Assembly: GCF_003594875.1 (NCBI RefSeq)
Contig: NZ_QZEY01000029.1
Coordinates: 1-60,774, forward strand
Direction of reading: 5' to 3'
Source: Bailinhaonella thermotolerans
GTDB lineage: Bacteria; Actinomycetota; Actinomycetes; Streptosporangiales; Streptosporangiaceae
Length of the DNA: 60,774 bases
This document shows positions 15,595-24,611 of this stretch, piece after piece. Position 1 is the stretch's first letter, and every line of letters begins with the position of its first letter. The notes under the pieces were generated by a model. The model was not told the origin of the DNA, ran no database searches, and saw only the letters and a list, made by a program, of their open reading frames with translations. Position numbers and translations under genes: made by a program.

Positions 15595-15766
15595 CCTGCC
15601 AGAGGGCGGGCGCGCCGAGCCCCCGCCTTCCCCGGAGTCACCGGCCGTCTCCCGCTCCGCGTCCGCGCCGTTCGCGGCCGCGCGGGCGGCCCCGGCTCCG
15701 TCGTCCACGCGCGCCGCGGGGGCGCTCATCTCCCCCGTCGCCGTGTTCTCAGGAGTCTCCCCCCGT

Positions 15767-17551
15767 TCATCGCCCACGTCGCCGGCCCGCCGTTTCCGCC
15801 GAGGACCCGGGACCCGGCGCCGGGGAGGCCGGGGAGGAACTGTGCGATTTGTCACGGGCCGCGGTCTCCAGCAGCTCCTCCGCGTGGGCGCGGCCCAGCT
15901 CGGAGTCGGCCATGCCCGCGAGCATGCGGGACAGCTCGCGCACGCGCGCCTCGGGGGTGAGCGTGGTGACGCCGCTGCGGGTCACGGTGCCGTCGCCGGA
16001 CTTCTCCACCAGCAGGTGCTGGTCGGCGAACGCGGCGACCTGCGGCAGGTGGGTGACCACGATCACCTGCGCGGTGCGGGCGAGCCGGGCCAGCCGGCGG
16101 CCGATCTCGACCGCGGCGGCGCCGCCCACGCCCGCGTCCACCTCGTCGAAGACGAACGTGGGCACCGGGTCGGCGCCGGCGAAGACCACCTCGATCGCCA
16201 GCATGACGCGGCTGAGCTCGCCGCCGCTCGCGCCCTTGGTCAGCGGCAGCGGCGGCGCGCCCGGGTGCGGGGCCAGGCGCAGCTCGGCCTCGTCGACGCC
16301 GTGCGGGCCGTACTGGGCGGCGCGGGTCAGCTCGACCGACACGCGCGCGTGCGGCATGGCCAGCGCGGTCAGCTCGGCGGTGACGGCCGCGGCGAACTTC
16401 TCGGCGGCCTTCTCCCGGATGCCGGTCAGCTCGGCGGCCAGCGCCTCCATGCGCGCGGCCAGCTCGGCGTGCTCGGCGCGCAGCGCCCCGACCCGGTCGT
16501 CGTCGCCCTCCAGCTCGCCCAGCCGCGCCGCCGCCCGCCGCGCCCACTCCAGCACCTCGGCGGCGTCGGCGCCGTACTTGCGGGTGAGCCCGGCGATCGC
16601 GGCGCGCCGCTCCTGCACGGCGGCCAGCCGCGCGGGGTCGGAGTCCACCGACTCGGCGTAGGCGGCCAGCTCGGTGGCGACGTCGGACAGGAGGTATCCG
16701 GCCTCGGCCAGCCGGTCGGCCAGCCCCGCCAGCTCCCGGTCGTGATGGCGTACGGCCTCGGCGGCGTTGCGGGCCTCGCCGACGAGCGTGAGGGCGTCGG
16801 CGCCGGTCTCGGCGGAGGCGGGGTCGCCCAGCAGCGCGGCGTGGGCGGTGGTGGCGGCGGTGCGCAGCGCGTCGGCGTGGGCCAGGCGCTCCTCCTCGGC
16901 GCGCAGCTCGGCGTCCTCGCCGGCGCGCGGGTCCACCGCCTCGATCTCCTCCAGGCCGAACCGGAGCATGTCGGCCTCCTGGGCGCGCTCGCGGGCCCGG
17001 GTGGTGATCTCCTCCAGTTCGGCGGCGACCTCGCGGTGCCGACGGAAGACCGCCTGGTACTCGCGCAGGGGCTTGTGCAGCTCCTCCCCGGCGTACCGGT
17101 CCAGGGCCTCGCGCTGGCGGGCGGGCTGGAGCAGCCGCTGCTGGTCCATCTGGCCGTGCACGGCCACCAGGTCGTCGGCGAGGTAGGTCAGGGTGCCGAC
17201 GGGCACGGAGCGCCCGCCGAGCCACGCGCGGGAGCGGCCCTCGGCCGACACCGACCGCGCGATGATGAGCCGGCCGTCCTCGATGTCGCCGCCCACCTCG
17301 GCCACCTGCTCGGCGACCCGCCCCCGGGCGTCCACGACCAGGGTGCCCTCGACCATGGCGCGGGCGGCCCCGGGGCGCACCCGCGCGGGGTCCGCGCGCC
17401 CTCCGAACAGCAGCCCGAGACCGGTGACGACCATCGTCTTGCCCGCCCCGGTCTCGCCCGTCACCACCGTGAACCCGGGGGACAGCTCCAGGACCGCCTC
17501 GTCGATGACCCCGAGCCCCTGGATCCGGACCTCCTCGACCCTAGGCCGCAC
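15767..17551 (-). CDS. recN: DNA repair protein RecN
   Basis: 594 residues from the GTG at 17551, seven bases after GGGGAGG. SMC-like ATPase for double-strand-break repair: Walker A GETGAGKT at residues 32-39, a long coiled-coil middle, signature GASGGELSRVMLAIEVV, and Walker B PTFVFDEVDAGVGGAAAVEIG, then VIVVTHLPQVAAFAD. Length is normal for the family. The tail (HSSSPASPAPGPGSS) is disordered. A TAGGAT hexamer at 17596-17591 could be its -10 box. I could not find a convincing LexA box in the 295-bp gap before it. Confidence 0.95.
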   Translation of the reverse strand: MRPRVEEVRIQGLGVIDEAVLELSPGFTVVTGETGAGKTMVVTGLGLLFGGRADPARVRPGAARAMVEGTLVVDARGRVAEQVAEVGGDIEDGRLIIARSVSAEGRSRAWLGGRSVPVGTLTYLADDLVAVHGQMDQQRLLQPARQREALDRYAGEELHKPLREYQAVFRRHREVAAELEEITTRARERAQEADMLRFGLEEIEAVDPRAGEDAELRAEEERLAHADALRTAATTAHAALLGDPASAETGADALTLVGEARNAAEAVRHHDRELAGLADRLAEAGYLLSDVATELAAYAESVDSDPARLAAVQERRAAIAGLTRKYGADAAEVLEWARRAAARLGELEGDDDRVGALRAEHAELAARMEALAAELTGIREKAAEKFAAAVTAELTALAMPHARVSVELTRAAQYGPHGVDEAELRLAPHPGAPPLPLTKGASGGELSRVMLAIEVVFAGADPVPTFVFDEVDAGVGGAAAVEIGRRLARLARTAQVIVVTHLPQVAAFADQHLLVEKSGDGTVTRSGVTTLTPEARVRELSRMLAGMADSELGRAHAEELLETAARDKSHSSSPASPAPGPGSSAETAGRRRGR

Positions 17552-17846
17552 TAGGTCGCCTCCCCATGTCATCGGATCGTCGCGCACACGATCCTACGGT
17601 CTCGCCCCGCTGAAACGACCCTCCGTCGCGCGATCCCCCCTCCTGGGGCAGCCAAGGGCAAACCCCGCCAACCCATTCCCTTCCCGCCTCCGCCGGGCCG
17701 CGCGGCGGCGGGAACGGGGGAGGCGCGCGGCCCGGAGGGGTCCCCGGGAACGGCCCCGCCCGGTTCGCGAGACGCGTTCCCGAGGGAAGGCGCGGCCCTC
17801 CGCGGTACGGCGAGGCCGCGGGCGGTGGAGCGGGTCCGGGTCTCGG

Positions 17847-18758
17847 TCAGGAGGGGGCCCGGCGGCCCCGCCAGCCCTGGACGGGGAGGTCGAACTTGGC
17901 GACGAGGCGGTCGGTGAAGGGGGCGCCGGTGGCGTCCAGGCCGTGGAGCCGGGCCAGGCGGACCGGGCGCTCGCCGCGGACCACCTCGACGCGCGCCCCC
18001 GGGGGCAGGTCGAAGCGGCGGCGGCCGTCGCACCACAGGACGCCGCCGGGCGTCTGCGGGAGCAGTTCCACGGCCAGCGTGGAGCGCGGCGAGACCACCA
18101 TCGGCTTGGCGAACAGGGCGTGGGCGCTGATCGGCACCATCAGCAGCGCCTCGACCTCGGGCCAGACGATCGGGCCGCCGGCGGAGAAGGCGTAGGCCGT
18201 GGAGCCGGTCGGGGTGGCGCAGATGACGCCGTCGCAGCCCCAGCGGGACAGCGGCCGGCCGTCCACCTCGGCGACGACCTCCAGCAGCCGCTCCCGCGAC
18301 GCCTTCTCGATGGTGGCCTCGTTGAGCGCCCACGTGCGGGTCAGGGTGGTGCCGTTGAGGCGCACCACGACGTCCACCGTCATGCGCTCCTCGATGTCGT
18401 AGGCGCGCGAGACGATCCGATCGACGGTCTCGTCGAGGTCCTCCATCTCGGCCTCGGCCAGGAAGCCGACGTGGCCGAGGTTCACGCCGAGCAGCGGGGC
18501 GCCCGCCGGCCGGGCGATCTCCGAGGCGCGCAGGAGCGTGCCGTCGCCGCCGAGCACGATCACGACCTCGGTGTCCTCCGCCGCGGCCGCGATCGACGGC
18601 ACCACGTCCACCCCCGGGCAGGCCAGTTCCTCGGCCTCGCCGTCGAGGACGCGCACCGCGATGCCCGCGTCGGCGAGCCTCTCGATGACCTGGCGCGCGC
18701 TCACGCGGGCGGGCCTGCGCCCGGTGTGGGCGACGACCAGTACGGTGCGCTTACTCAC
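17847..18758 (-). CDS. nadK: NAD kinase
   Basis: Phosphorylates NAD to NADP. 303 residues from a GTG that overlaps the tlyA stop by four bases (GTGA). Diagnostic motifs: GGDGT at 70-74 (VIVLGGDGTLLRAS), NLGHVGFLAE, ALNEATIEK, and the glycine-rich CDGVICATPTGSTAYAFSAGGPI. Cytoplasmic, homotetrameric in the family. The order tlyA-nadK-recN matches Rv1694-Rv1696 of Mycobacterium tuberculosis. Confidence 0.95.
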   Translation of the reverse strand: MSKRTVLVVAHTGRRPARVSARQVIERLADAGIAVRVLDGEAEELACPGVDVVPSIAAAAEDTEVVIVLGGDGTLLRASEIARPAGAPLLGVNLGHVGFLAEAEMEDLDETVDRIVSRAYDIEERMTVDVVVRLNGTTLTRTWALNEATIEKASRERLLEVVAEVDGRPLSRWGCDGVICATPTGSTAYAFSAGGPIVWPEVEALLMVPISAHALFAKPMVVSPRSTLAVELLPQTPGGVLWCDGRRRFDLPPGARVEVVRGERPVRLARLHGLDATGAPFTDRLVAKFDLPVQGWRGRRAPS

Positions 18759-19567
18759 TGCGGGCCCTCCGTCACGGCGCGTTCGACGTCTTCATCCTGC
18801 AACCGCCGCGCGGCGCCCGCGCGCGACCAGAGCACGTATTCCACGTTCCCCGACGGCCCCGGCAGCGGGCTCGCCACCACCGCGAGCGGCCCGAGGCCCG
18901 TCTCCTCCGCGGCCTGCGCGGCCCCGCGCACGGCCTCGGCCCGCAGCGCCGGGTCGCGCACCACGCCGCCGGCTCCCACGCGGTCCTTGCCCACCTCGAA
19001 CTGCGGCTTGACCAGCATCACGAAGTCGGCGTCGGGGGTGGCGCAGCGGGCCAGCGCGGGCAGCACCAGCTTGAGCGAGATGAACGACAGGTCGCCGACC
19101 ACCAGGCTCGGCGGCTCCCCCACCTGCTCGGGCGTGAGGTCGCGCACGTTCACGCGGTCCATCGCGGTCACCCGCTCGTCGTTGCGCAGCGACCAGGCGA
19201 GCTGGCCGTACCCGACGTCCACGGCGAGCACGTGCGCGGCGCCCTCGCGCAGCAGCACGTCGGTGAAGCCGCCGGTGGACGCGCCGGCGTCCAGGCAGCG
19301 CCGCCCCTTCACGGTCAGCCCCATCGGCATGAACGCGGCCAGCGCGCCGGCGAGCTTGTGCCCGCCGCGCGAGACGTAGTCGGGCCGGTCGGCGGGCGGC
19401 TCCTCGACCAGGATCGCGGCGGCGGTGTCCACCTGCGTGGCGGGCTTGCCCGCGACCTGGCCGCCGACGCGCACGCGCCCGGCCTCGATGAGCCGCGCGG
19501 CCTGCTCCCTGGAACGTGCCAGCCCGCGCCGGACCAGCTCGCTGTCGAGTCTCATCCGGCGGCTCAC
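18755..19567 (-). CDS. tlyA: TlyA-family rRNA 2'-O-methyltransferase
   Basis: 270 residues from the GTG at 19567, which overlaps the preceding stop (GTGA). An ATG four codons later is the alternative. The N-terminal S4 RNA-binding domain (MRLDSELVRRGLARSREQAARLIEAGRVRVGG) leads to an FtsJ-type methyltransferase: SRGGHKLAGAL, LDAGASTGGFTDVLL, VVGDLSFISL, DFVMLVKPQFE with the K-D-K-E catalytic set. TlyA methylates C1409 of 16S and C1920 of 23S rRNA and confers capreomycin/viomycin sensitivity. Confidence 0.94.
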   Translation of the reverse strand: MSRRMRLDSELVRRGLARSREQAARLIEAGRVRVGGQVAGKPATQVDTAAAILVEEPPADRPDYVSRGGHKLAGALAAFMPMGLTVKGRRCLDAGASTGGFTDVLLREGAAHVLAVDVGYGQLAWSLRNDERVTAMDRVNVRDLTPEQVGEPPSLVVGDLSFISLKLVLPALARCATPDADFVMLVKPQFEVGKDRVGAGGVVRDPALRAEAVRGAAQAAEETGLGPLAVVASPLPGPSGNVEYVLWSRAGAARRLQDEDVERAVTEGPQ

Positions 19568-19869
19568 CGGCCGTTCTCCCCTTGGTCGCCGTCCTGGCCG
19601 TCCTGGCCGTCGTCCACCTCGGCCAGGGCGGCCTGCAGGCCCCGGTGCACGTCCTCGAACACCGCGACGTGCTCGGAGGTCGGCGTGCGCGCGAGCGCGC
19701 CCAGCCCCGCGAGCGCCGCGTCCACCCGCTCGACGCCGGTGTTCTCGAAGCCGGTGCTCTCGACAGCCGCGCCCCCGGCTCCGGTGCCCCAGGCTCCGGT
19801 GCCCCAGGCTCCGGCGCCCTCGGCGCCCGCGCCATCGACGCCGGTCGCCCCGGCCCCGGGCTCGCCCAT
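19564..19869 (-). CDS. Small protein coupled to tlyA
   Basis: 101 residues from an ATG with GGAGGGG upstream. The first half is a Gly/Ala-rich repeat-like stretch (GAGAWGTGAWGTGAGG). The second half is a plausible small helical domain (VERVDAALAGLGALARTPTSEHVAVFEDVHRGLQAALAEVDD). Its stop overlaps the tlyA start. A tiny protein at this exact place (Rv1693 in M. tuberculosis) supports it as a real gene. Function unknown. Confidence 0.7.
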   Translation of the reverse strand: MGEPGAGATGVDGAGAEGAGAWGTGAWGTGAGGAAVESTGFENTGVERVDAALAGLGALARTPTSEHVAVFEDVHRGLQAALAEVDDGQDGQDGDQGENGR

Positions 19870-20178
19870 CCGGTCCCCTCCCCGACATGCCCTTCCTGAC
19901 GACCCCCAACGCTACAGCCGCCCCGCCCGCGTGGCCGCACACACGCCCGTCTCACGCCGCCGCCGCGCGCGCGGGACGCCCGCGCGCCCCCTCAGGCGTG
20001 GCGGCATGTACGGCGCGCGGCGGCGGGCGTACGGCGGGGCGGGCGGCGTACGGCGGCGCGGGCGCGAGCCGTACCGTGAAGAGAGCGGGATGCGGAAAAC
20101 GACGGGGCACGGGAAGCTACATTCCGTACATGATGGAATTGTGAACCGTATCGACCTGAGCGACGGGGGGCGTTGACG

Positions 20179-20523
20179 TTGGCGACCATGGAGCAGTGCC
20201 GGGACGCGCTGCGCGATCTCGTCGGCCGGCTCTCCGAGATCGACGCGGAGACCCGGCGCAGGCACATCGTCGAGCGCACCGTGAGCTGCTACGTCCGCGA
20301 CCTGAACGTGACGTTCAAGGCCAAGCTCCGCGCCGACGGCGTGGACGGCGTGGACGAGTACGACGGCCAGGTGACCGACGCCGACGTGCGCTTCACCATG
20401 ACCTCGGACGACCTGGTCGACCTGGTCGCCGAACGCCTCGACTTCGCGCCCGCCCTCCTCACCGGGCGCGTCAAGATGGAGGCGAGCTTCAGCGACATCC
20501 TGCGCCTGCGCCGGATGCTCTGA
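20179..20523 (+). CDS. SCP2 sterol-transfer-domain protein
   Basis: 114 residues from the TTG at 20179, eight bases after a run of G; an ATG three codons on is the alternative. The sequence (LNVTFKAKLRADGV, YDGQVTDADVRFTMTSDDLVDLVAERLDFAPALLTGRVKMEASFSDILRLRRML) carries the SCP2 strand-helix pattern ending in the G-x-hydrophobic-K core. The domain binds lipids in a hydrophobic tunnel. It sits divergently beside tlyA and directly before the steroid gene arm, but similar proteins occur beside tlyA in other actinomycetes, so a steroid role is not implied. Confidence 0.8.
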   Translation: MATMEQCRDALRDLVGRLSEIDAETRRRHIVERTVSCYVRDLNVTFKAKLRADGVDGVDEYDGQVTDADVRFTMTSDDLVDLVAERLDFAPALLTGRVKMEASFSDILRLRRML

Positions 20524-20527
20524 CCGG

Positions 20528-21436
20528 TCAGCGGGCTCCGTAGACCGGTTCGGGGTCGGGGGCCCGGGCGATCAGGTCGCGTACGGCGGGGCCGACGGCC
20601 GCGGGGTCCCACCGGGCGCCCTTGTCGATCGCCGGGCCGTGGCGGAATCCGTCCATGAGGCACAGCCGCCCGCCGTCGGCCTCGAAGACCCGGCCGGTGA
20701 CGCCGCGCGAGTCCGCCGAGCCGAGCCAGACGACCAGCGGGGACACGTTCTCCGGGGCCATCGCGTCGAACGCGCCGGGCTCCGGCGGGGCCATGGTGGC
20801 GGCGAAGACCTCCTCGGTCATGCGGGTGCGCGCGGCCGGGGCGATCGCGTTCACGGTGACGCCGTAGGGGGCCAGTTCGGCGGCGGCGACCAGGGTGAGG
20901 CCGACGATCCCGGCCTTGGCGGCGGCGTAGTTGCCCTGGCCGACGCTGCCGAGCAGGCCGGCGCCCGAGGAGGTGTTGACGATCCGGGCGTCCACCGCGC
21001 GGCCGGCCTTGGCCTCGGCGCGCCAGTGCGCGCCGGCGGCGCGCAGCGGCAGGAAGTGCCCGGTGAGGTGGACCCGCAGGACCGCCTCCCAGTCGTCCAG
21101 GCCCAGGTTGACCAGCATCCGGTCGCGCAGGAACCCGGCGTTGTTGACCAGGGCGTCCAGGCGCCCGAACTCCTCCAGGGCGGTGGCGATCAGTTCCCGC
21201 GCGCCCCGCTCGTCGGCCACGTCGTGCCCGCTGGCGACCGCGCGCCCGCCCAGGGCCTCGATCTCCCTGACGACCTCGGCCGCCGGGCCGCCGCCCGGCT
21301 CGGGGGCGCCGTCGCGGCTGACGCCCAGGTCGTTGACCACCACGCGCGCGCCCTGGCGGGCGAACTCCAGGGCGTGGGCGCGGCCCAGGCCGCGGCCCGC
21401 GCCGGTCACCACGACCACCCGATCCCGGCAGATCAT
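20528..21436 (-). CDS. SDR oxidoreductase of the KstR2 steroid regulon (Rv3548c-like)
   Basis: 302 residues; its ATG overlaps the stop of the upstream SDR (ATGA). Cofactor motif VVVTGAGRGLGRAHALEFARQGARVVVNDLG, structural NNAG, catalytic Ser (VNTSSGAGLLG) and YAAAK at the usual spacing; the insert DLGVSRDGAPEPGGGPAAEVV is typical of multifunctional-enzyme-type 3-hydroxyacyl-CoA dehydrogenases. In M. tuberculosis the same pair of SDR genes faces echA20-ipdABC, so a dehydrogenase step in degradation of the steroid C/D-ring remnant is inferred. The stop lies 5 bp from the end of the convergent SCP2 gene. Confidence 0.88.
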   Translation of the reverse strand: MICRDRVVVVTGAGRGLGRAHALEFARQGARVVVNDLGVSRDGAPEPGGGPAAEVVREIEALGGRAVASGHDVADERGARELIATALEEFGRLDALVNNAGFLRDRMLVNLGLDDWEAVLRVHLTGHFLPLRAAGAHWRAEAKAGRAVDARIVNTSSGAGLLGSVGQGNYAAAKAGIVGLTLVAAAELAPYGVTVNAIAPAARTRMTEEVFAATMAPPEPGAFDAMAPENVSPLVVWLGSADSRGVTGRVFEADGGRLCLMDGFRHGPAIDKGARWDPAAVGPAVRDLIARAPDPEPVYGAR

Positions 21437-22206
21437 GTCGTCTCCTTGTTCACGTTGGCGGCGTCGAGGAAGGCGGGGCGCTCTCCCCCTCCGTGCAGCA
21501 GCAGGGCCGACCCGGTGACGTACGCGGCCAGGTCGGAGGCGAGGAACACGCAGGCGTGGCCGACGTCGGCGGGCTCGGCCAGGCGGCCCAGGGGGACCGT
21601 GCGGGCGACGGCGGCGACGCCCTCCTCGTCGCCGTAGTGCAGGTGGGACCGCTCGGTGCGGACCATGCCGAGCGTGATCGCGTTGACCCGCACCCGGGGC
21701 GCCCACTCCACCGCGAGGGACGCGGTCAGGCTCTCCAGCCCGGCCTTGGCCGCGCCGTACGCGGCGGTGCCGGGCGAGGGGCGGACGGCGCTGACGCTGC
21801 TGACCATGATGATCGAGCCGGTCCCCGGACTCCTGCGCATCACGGGCGCGGCGGCGCGGGAGACGATCAGCGGCGCGGTCAGGTTGAGCTGGATGATCTT
21901 GGCGTGGACGGCCGGGTCGCCGTCGGAGACCGGCAGGAAGGGGCTGCCGCCGGCGTTGTTGACCAGCACGTCGAGCCGGTCGAGCCCGTCCATGAACCCC
22001 TGGACGGCGGCCGCGTCGCGCACGTCGAGCGAGGCGAAGCGGGCGGTGCGGCCGGCCGCCTCGGGCAGGGCGTCCGGCCGCCGCCGGGCCACCGCGATCA
22101 CGTCGGCCCCGGCCTCCAGCAGGGCGCGGCTGATGCCGAGGCCGACGCCCCGCACTCCCCCGGTGACGACGGCCAGCTTTCCGGTCAGGTCCAGCGCAAG
22201 GGTCAT
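21433..22206 (-). CDS. SDR oxidoreductase of the KstR2 steroid regulon (Rv3549c-like)
   Basis: 257 residues. Rossmann motif AVVTGGVRGVGLGISRALLEAGADVIAVARR, NNAGG, Ser region IIMVSSVSAVRPSPGTAAYGAAKAG with the catalytic Y-x3-K, and FLASDLAAYVTGSALLLHGGG near the end, all classic SDR. The gene begins 15 bp from the KstR2-type operator and diverges from echA20, matching the Rv3549c/Rv3550 arrangement. It is the first gene of the two-SDR operon. Precise substrate unknown. Confidence 0.88.
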   Translation of the reverse strand: MTLALDLTGKLAVVTGGVRGVGLGISRALLEAGADVIAVARRRPDALPEAAGRTARFASLDVRDAAAVQGFMDGLDRLDVLVNNAGGSPFLPVSDGDPAVHAKIIQLNLTAPLIVSRAAAPVMRRSPGTGSIIMVSSVSAVRPSPGTAAYGAAKAGLESLTASLAVEWAPRVRVNAITLGMVRTERSHLHYGDEEGVAAVARTVPLGRLAEPADVGHACVFLASDLAAYVTGSALLLHGGGERPAFLDAANVNKETT

Positions 22207-22220
22207 CTGCTACGTTCCTT

Positions 22221-22238
22221 CTAACAAACGTTAGGTGG
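22221..22238. promoter_or_regulatory. KstR2-type operator between SDR pair and echA20
   Basis: CTAACAAACGTTAGGTGG. The core CTAACAA-ACGTTAG is an imperfect 14-bp palindrome and shares CTAACAANNGTTNGG with the sites at 44835 and 48544. It lies in the 43-bp gap between the divergent SDR and echA20 starts and could silence both at once. Assignment to KstR2 rests on these three shared sites flanking the regulator and its usual target genes. Confidence 0.75.
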
Positions 22239-22249
22239 AAAGGTAGCTT

Positions 22250-22996
22250 ATGCACATCTCCACTACGAAGCACCACGGAGGGGTCGCGGAGATCGTCGTC
22301 GACGCCCCGCCGGTCAACGCCCTGACCGTGCGCGGCTGGCACGACCTGGCGGCCACGGTGACCGCCGCCGGGCGGGACGAGAACGTGGGGGCGGTCGTGC
22401 TGCGCGCCGTGGGACGCGGCTTCAACGCGGGCGTGGACATCAAGGAGATGCAGGCCACGGCCGGTTTCGACGCGCTGATCGGGGCCAACAGGGGGTGCTA
22501 CGCGGCGTTCGCGGCGGTGTACGAGTGCGCGGTGCCGGTGATCGCGGCGGTCCACGGCTTCTGCCTGGGCGGCGGGGTCGGCCTGGCGGGCAACGCCGAC
22601 ATCGTGATCGCGGCCGAGGACGCCTACTTCGGCCTGCCGGAGGTGGACCGCGGCGCGCTCGGCGCGGCCACGCACCTGGCCCGGCTCGTTCCCCAGCACC
22701 TCATGCGCGCGATGGTCTACACGTGCCGCACGGTGACGGCCGCCGAGCTGCACCACCACGGCAGCGTGCTGGAGGTCGTGCCGCCCGGCGAGCTGCGCGC
22801 GCGGGCCCTGGAGGTCGCCGGGGGCATCGCCGCCAAGGACCGCCAGGTCATCCGCGCCGCCAAGGAGTCCCTGAACGGCATCGACCCGGTGGACGTCAAG
22901 CGCAGCTACCGGTTCGAGCAGGGCTTCACGTTCGAGCTCAACCTCGCCGGCGCCGGGGACCGGCACCGCGACGCCTTCCTGGGCGGCGAGCGATGA
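22250..22996 (+). CDS. echA20: EchA20-type crotonase-fold ring hydrolase
   Basis: 248 residues, crotonase superfamily: FNAGVDIKEMQ, VIAAVHGFCLGGGVGLAGNADIVIAAEDAYFGLPEVDRGALG form the oxyanion hole and CoA site. EchA20 in M. tuberculosis opens the last five-membered ring (ring D) of the steroid HIP degradation intermediate, HIEC-CoA. The family assignment is strengthened by the tightly coupled ipdA, ipdB and ipdC downstream (ATGA overlaps) and the divergent SDR pair. The ATG at 22250 follows GGAAAGG by seven bases and lies right after the KstR2 box. Confidence 0.9.
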   Translation: MHISTTKHHGGVAEIVVDAPPVNALTVRGWHDLAATVTAAGRDENVGAVVLRAVGRGFNAGVDIKEMQATAGFDALIGANRGCYAAFAAVYECAVPVIAAVHGFCLGGGVGLAGNADIVIAAEDAYFGLPEVDRGALGAATHLARLVPQHLMRAMVYTCRTVTAAELHHHGSVLEVVPPGELRARALEVAGGIAAKDRQVIRAAKESLNGIDPVDVKRSYRFEQGFTFELNLAGAGDRHRDAFLGGER

Positions 22997-23856
22997 CCGC
23001 CCCGGGCCGTACGGCGGGCACGGGGGGCGAGCCGGTCGCGGCGGGCGGCGCGGGCAAGGTGATGACCGCCGCCGAGGTCGCCGCGACGCTGGAGAGCGGC
23101 ATGACGGTCGGCGTCGGCGGGTGGGGTTCGCGGCGCAAGCCGATGGCCCTGGTCGAGGCGGTCTGCCGCTCCCCCGTCACCGACCTGACGGTGATCTCCT
23201 ACGGGGGGCCGGACGTGGGCCTGCTGTGCGCGTACGGCAAGGTGCGGCGGGTCGTGGCGCCGTTCGTCACGCTCGACTCGATCCCGCTGGAGCCCCACTT
23301 CCGCGCGGCCCGCCAGAACGGCGTGATCGAGTTCACCGAGTACGACGAGGGCATGTTCATGTTCGGCCTGTACGCGGCGGCGCACAACCTGCCGTTCCTG
23401 CCCACGCCCGCCGGGCTCGGCTCGGACGTGATGGCCGTCAACCCGGGGCTGGCCACCGTGCGCTCGCCGTACGGCGGGCAGGAGGTCGTGGCGATGCCGC
23501 CGCTGGGGATGGACGTGGCGCTGGTGCACATGAACCGCGCCGACCGCCGGGGCAACGGGCAGTACCTCGGGCCCGACCCGTACCTGGACGACCTGTTCGT
23601 GAAGGCGGCCGGGCGGGCCTACGTCTCGTGCGAGCGCGTCGTGGACGTGCTGGACGAGGGCCCGCCGCAGACGCTGCTGATCAGCCGCATGCACGTGGAC
23701 GGCGTGGTGGAGGCGCCGGGCGGGGCGGGCTTCACCGACTGCGCCCCGGACTACGGGCGGGACGAGGCGGCCCAGCGGGCGTACGCCACGGCGGCGGCGG
23801 ACCCGGAGGCGTGGGCGGCGTACCGGAAGACGATCGACGAAGGGGCGGAGCGATGA
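22993..23856 (+). CDS. ipdA: IpdA, alpha subunit of the steroid ring-C hydrolase (CoA-transferase fold)
   Basis: 287 residues; the ATG overlaps the echA20 stop. Family I CoA-transferase-like domain: GMTVGVGGWGSRRKPMALVEAVCRS, DLTVISYGGPDVGLLCAYGKV, FTEYDEGMFMFGLYAAAHNLPFLPT. IpdAB is not a transferase; it hydrolyses the last carbocycle (ring C of COCHEA-CoA) in steroid degradation. The first ~20 residues are a non-conserved Gly/Ala-rich extension; the true start could be a later GTG/ATG (KVMTAAEVA). Forms a heteromer with the next gene product. Confidence 0.9.
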   Translation: MTAPGRTAGTGGEPVAAGGAGKVMTAAEVAATLESGMTVGVGGWGSRRKPMALVEAVCRSPVTDLTVISYGGPDVGLLCAYGKVRRVVAPFVTLDSIPLEPHFRAARQNGVIEFTEYDEGMFMFGLYAAAHNLPFLPTPAGLGSDVMAVNPGLATVRSPYGGQEVVAMPPLGMDVALVHMNRADRRGNGQYLGPDPYLDDLFVKAAGRAYVSCERVVDVLDEGPPQTLLISRMHVDGVVEAPGGAGFTDCAPDYGRDEAAQRAYATAAADPEAWAAYRKTIDEGAER

Positions 23857-24611
23857 GCGGAGCGCCGGCCGGCGCGGCGAGCGGGAGCGACGCGACCCGG
23901 GCGGAGGTCTGCGTGGTGGCCTGCGCGGAGGCGTGGCGGGGCGACGGGGAGGTGCTGGCCGCCGCCATGGGCGTCTGCTCGGTCCTGGGGGCGCGGCTGG
24001 CCCGGCTCACCTTCGAGCCCGGCCTGCTCACCACCGACGGAGGCGCGCTGCTCACGGCCGAGCCGATCCCGCTCGGGGCCCCCGCGGGCGCGGTCGAGGG
24101 CTGGATGCCGTTCCGCGACCACCTGTGGCTGGTGCTGAACGGGCGGCGGCACGTGATGATGGGCGCCTCCCAGATCGACCGGCACGGCAACACCAACATC
24201 TCGGCGATCGGCCCCTGGGCCAAGCCCGTCTCCCAGCTCCTCGGGGTGCGCGGCGCGCCCGGCAACACCCGGCTGAACCCCACGAGCTACTGGATCCCCC
24301 GCCACTCCACGCGGGTGTTCGTCGAGCGGGTGGACACCGTCTCGGGGGTGGGCACCGACCGGGGGGCGCACGGCCTGCGGCGGGTGGTCACGGACCTGGG
24401 CGTCTTCGACCTCGGCGGGCCGGGCGGCACGATGCGGCTGCTGTCGGCGCATCCGGGCGTGGAGGTCGCCGAGATCATCGGGAGGACCGGGTTCGCGCTG
24501 GACGTGCCCGCCGAGGTGCCCGAGACGCGGCGGCCGACGGGCGAGGAGCTGCGGCTGATCCGCGAGGTGCTCGACCCCGAGGGGCGGCGCGACCGCGAGG
24601 TCCGGCCGTGA
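23853..24611 (+). CDS. ipdB: IpdB, beta subunit of the steroid ring-C hydrolase
   Basis: 252 residues; ATGA overlap with ipdA. CoA-transferase beta-type fold: RLTFEPGLLTTDGGALLTAEPIPLG, RRHVMMGASQIDRHGNTNISAIGPW, FVERVDTVSG, LGVFDLGGPGGTMRLLSAHPGVEVAEIIGRTGFAL. Partner of IpdA. Synteny with Rv3550-Rv3553 makes the call firm. Expression is expected when KstR2 is released by its CoA-thioester ligand (HIP-CoA). Confidence 0.9.
   Translation: MSGAPAGAASGSDATRAEVCVVACAEAWRGDGEVLAAAMGVCSVLGARLARLTFEPGLLTTDGGALLTAEPIPLGAPAGAVEGWMPFRDHLWLVLNGRRHVMMGASQIDRHGNTNISAIGPWAKPVSQLLGVRGAPGNTRLNPTSYWIPRHSTRVFVERVDTVSGVGTDRGAHGLRRVVTDLGVFDLGGPGGTMRLLSAHPGVEVAEIIGRTGFALDVPAEVPETRRPTGEELRLIREVLDPEGRRDREVRP

Noticed and set aside
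15595-15855. Longer SteA start at GTG 15855
   Set aside because: Would overlap recN by 89 bp and add a disordered tail; the conserved domain begins after 15594 and the family length fits.
17552-17846. LexA (SOS) box before recN
   Set aside because: No GAAC-N-GTTC-type palindrome found in the gap; only a possible -10 box TAGGAT.
20179-20523. SCP2 gene as part of the steroid regulon
   Set aside because: No KstR2 box before it, and similar genes stand beside tlyA in other actinomycetes.
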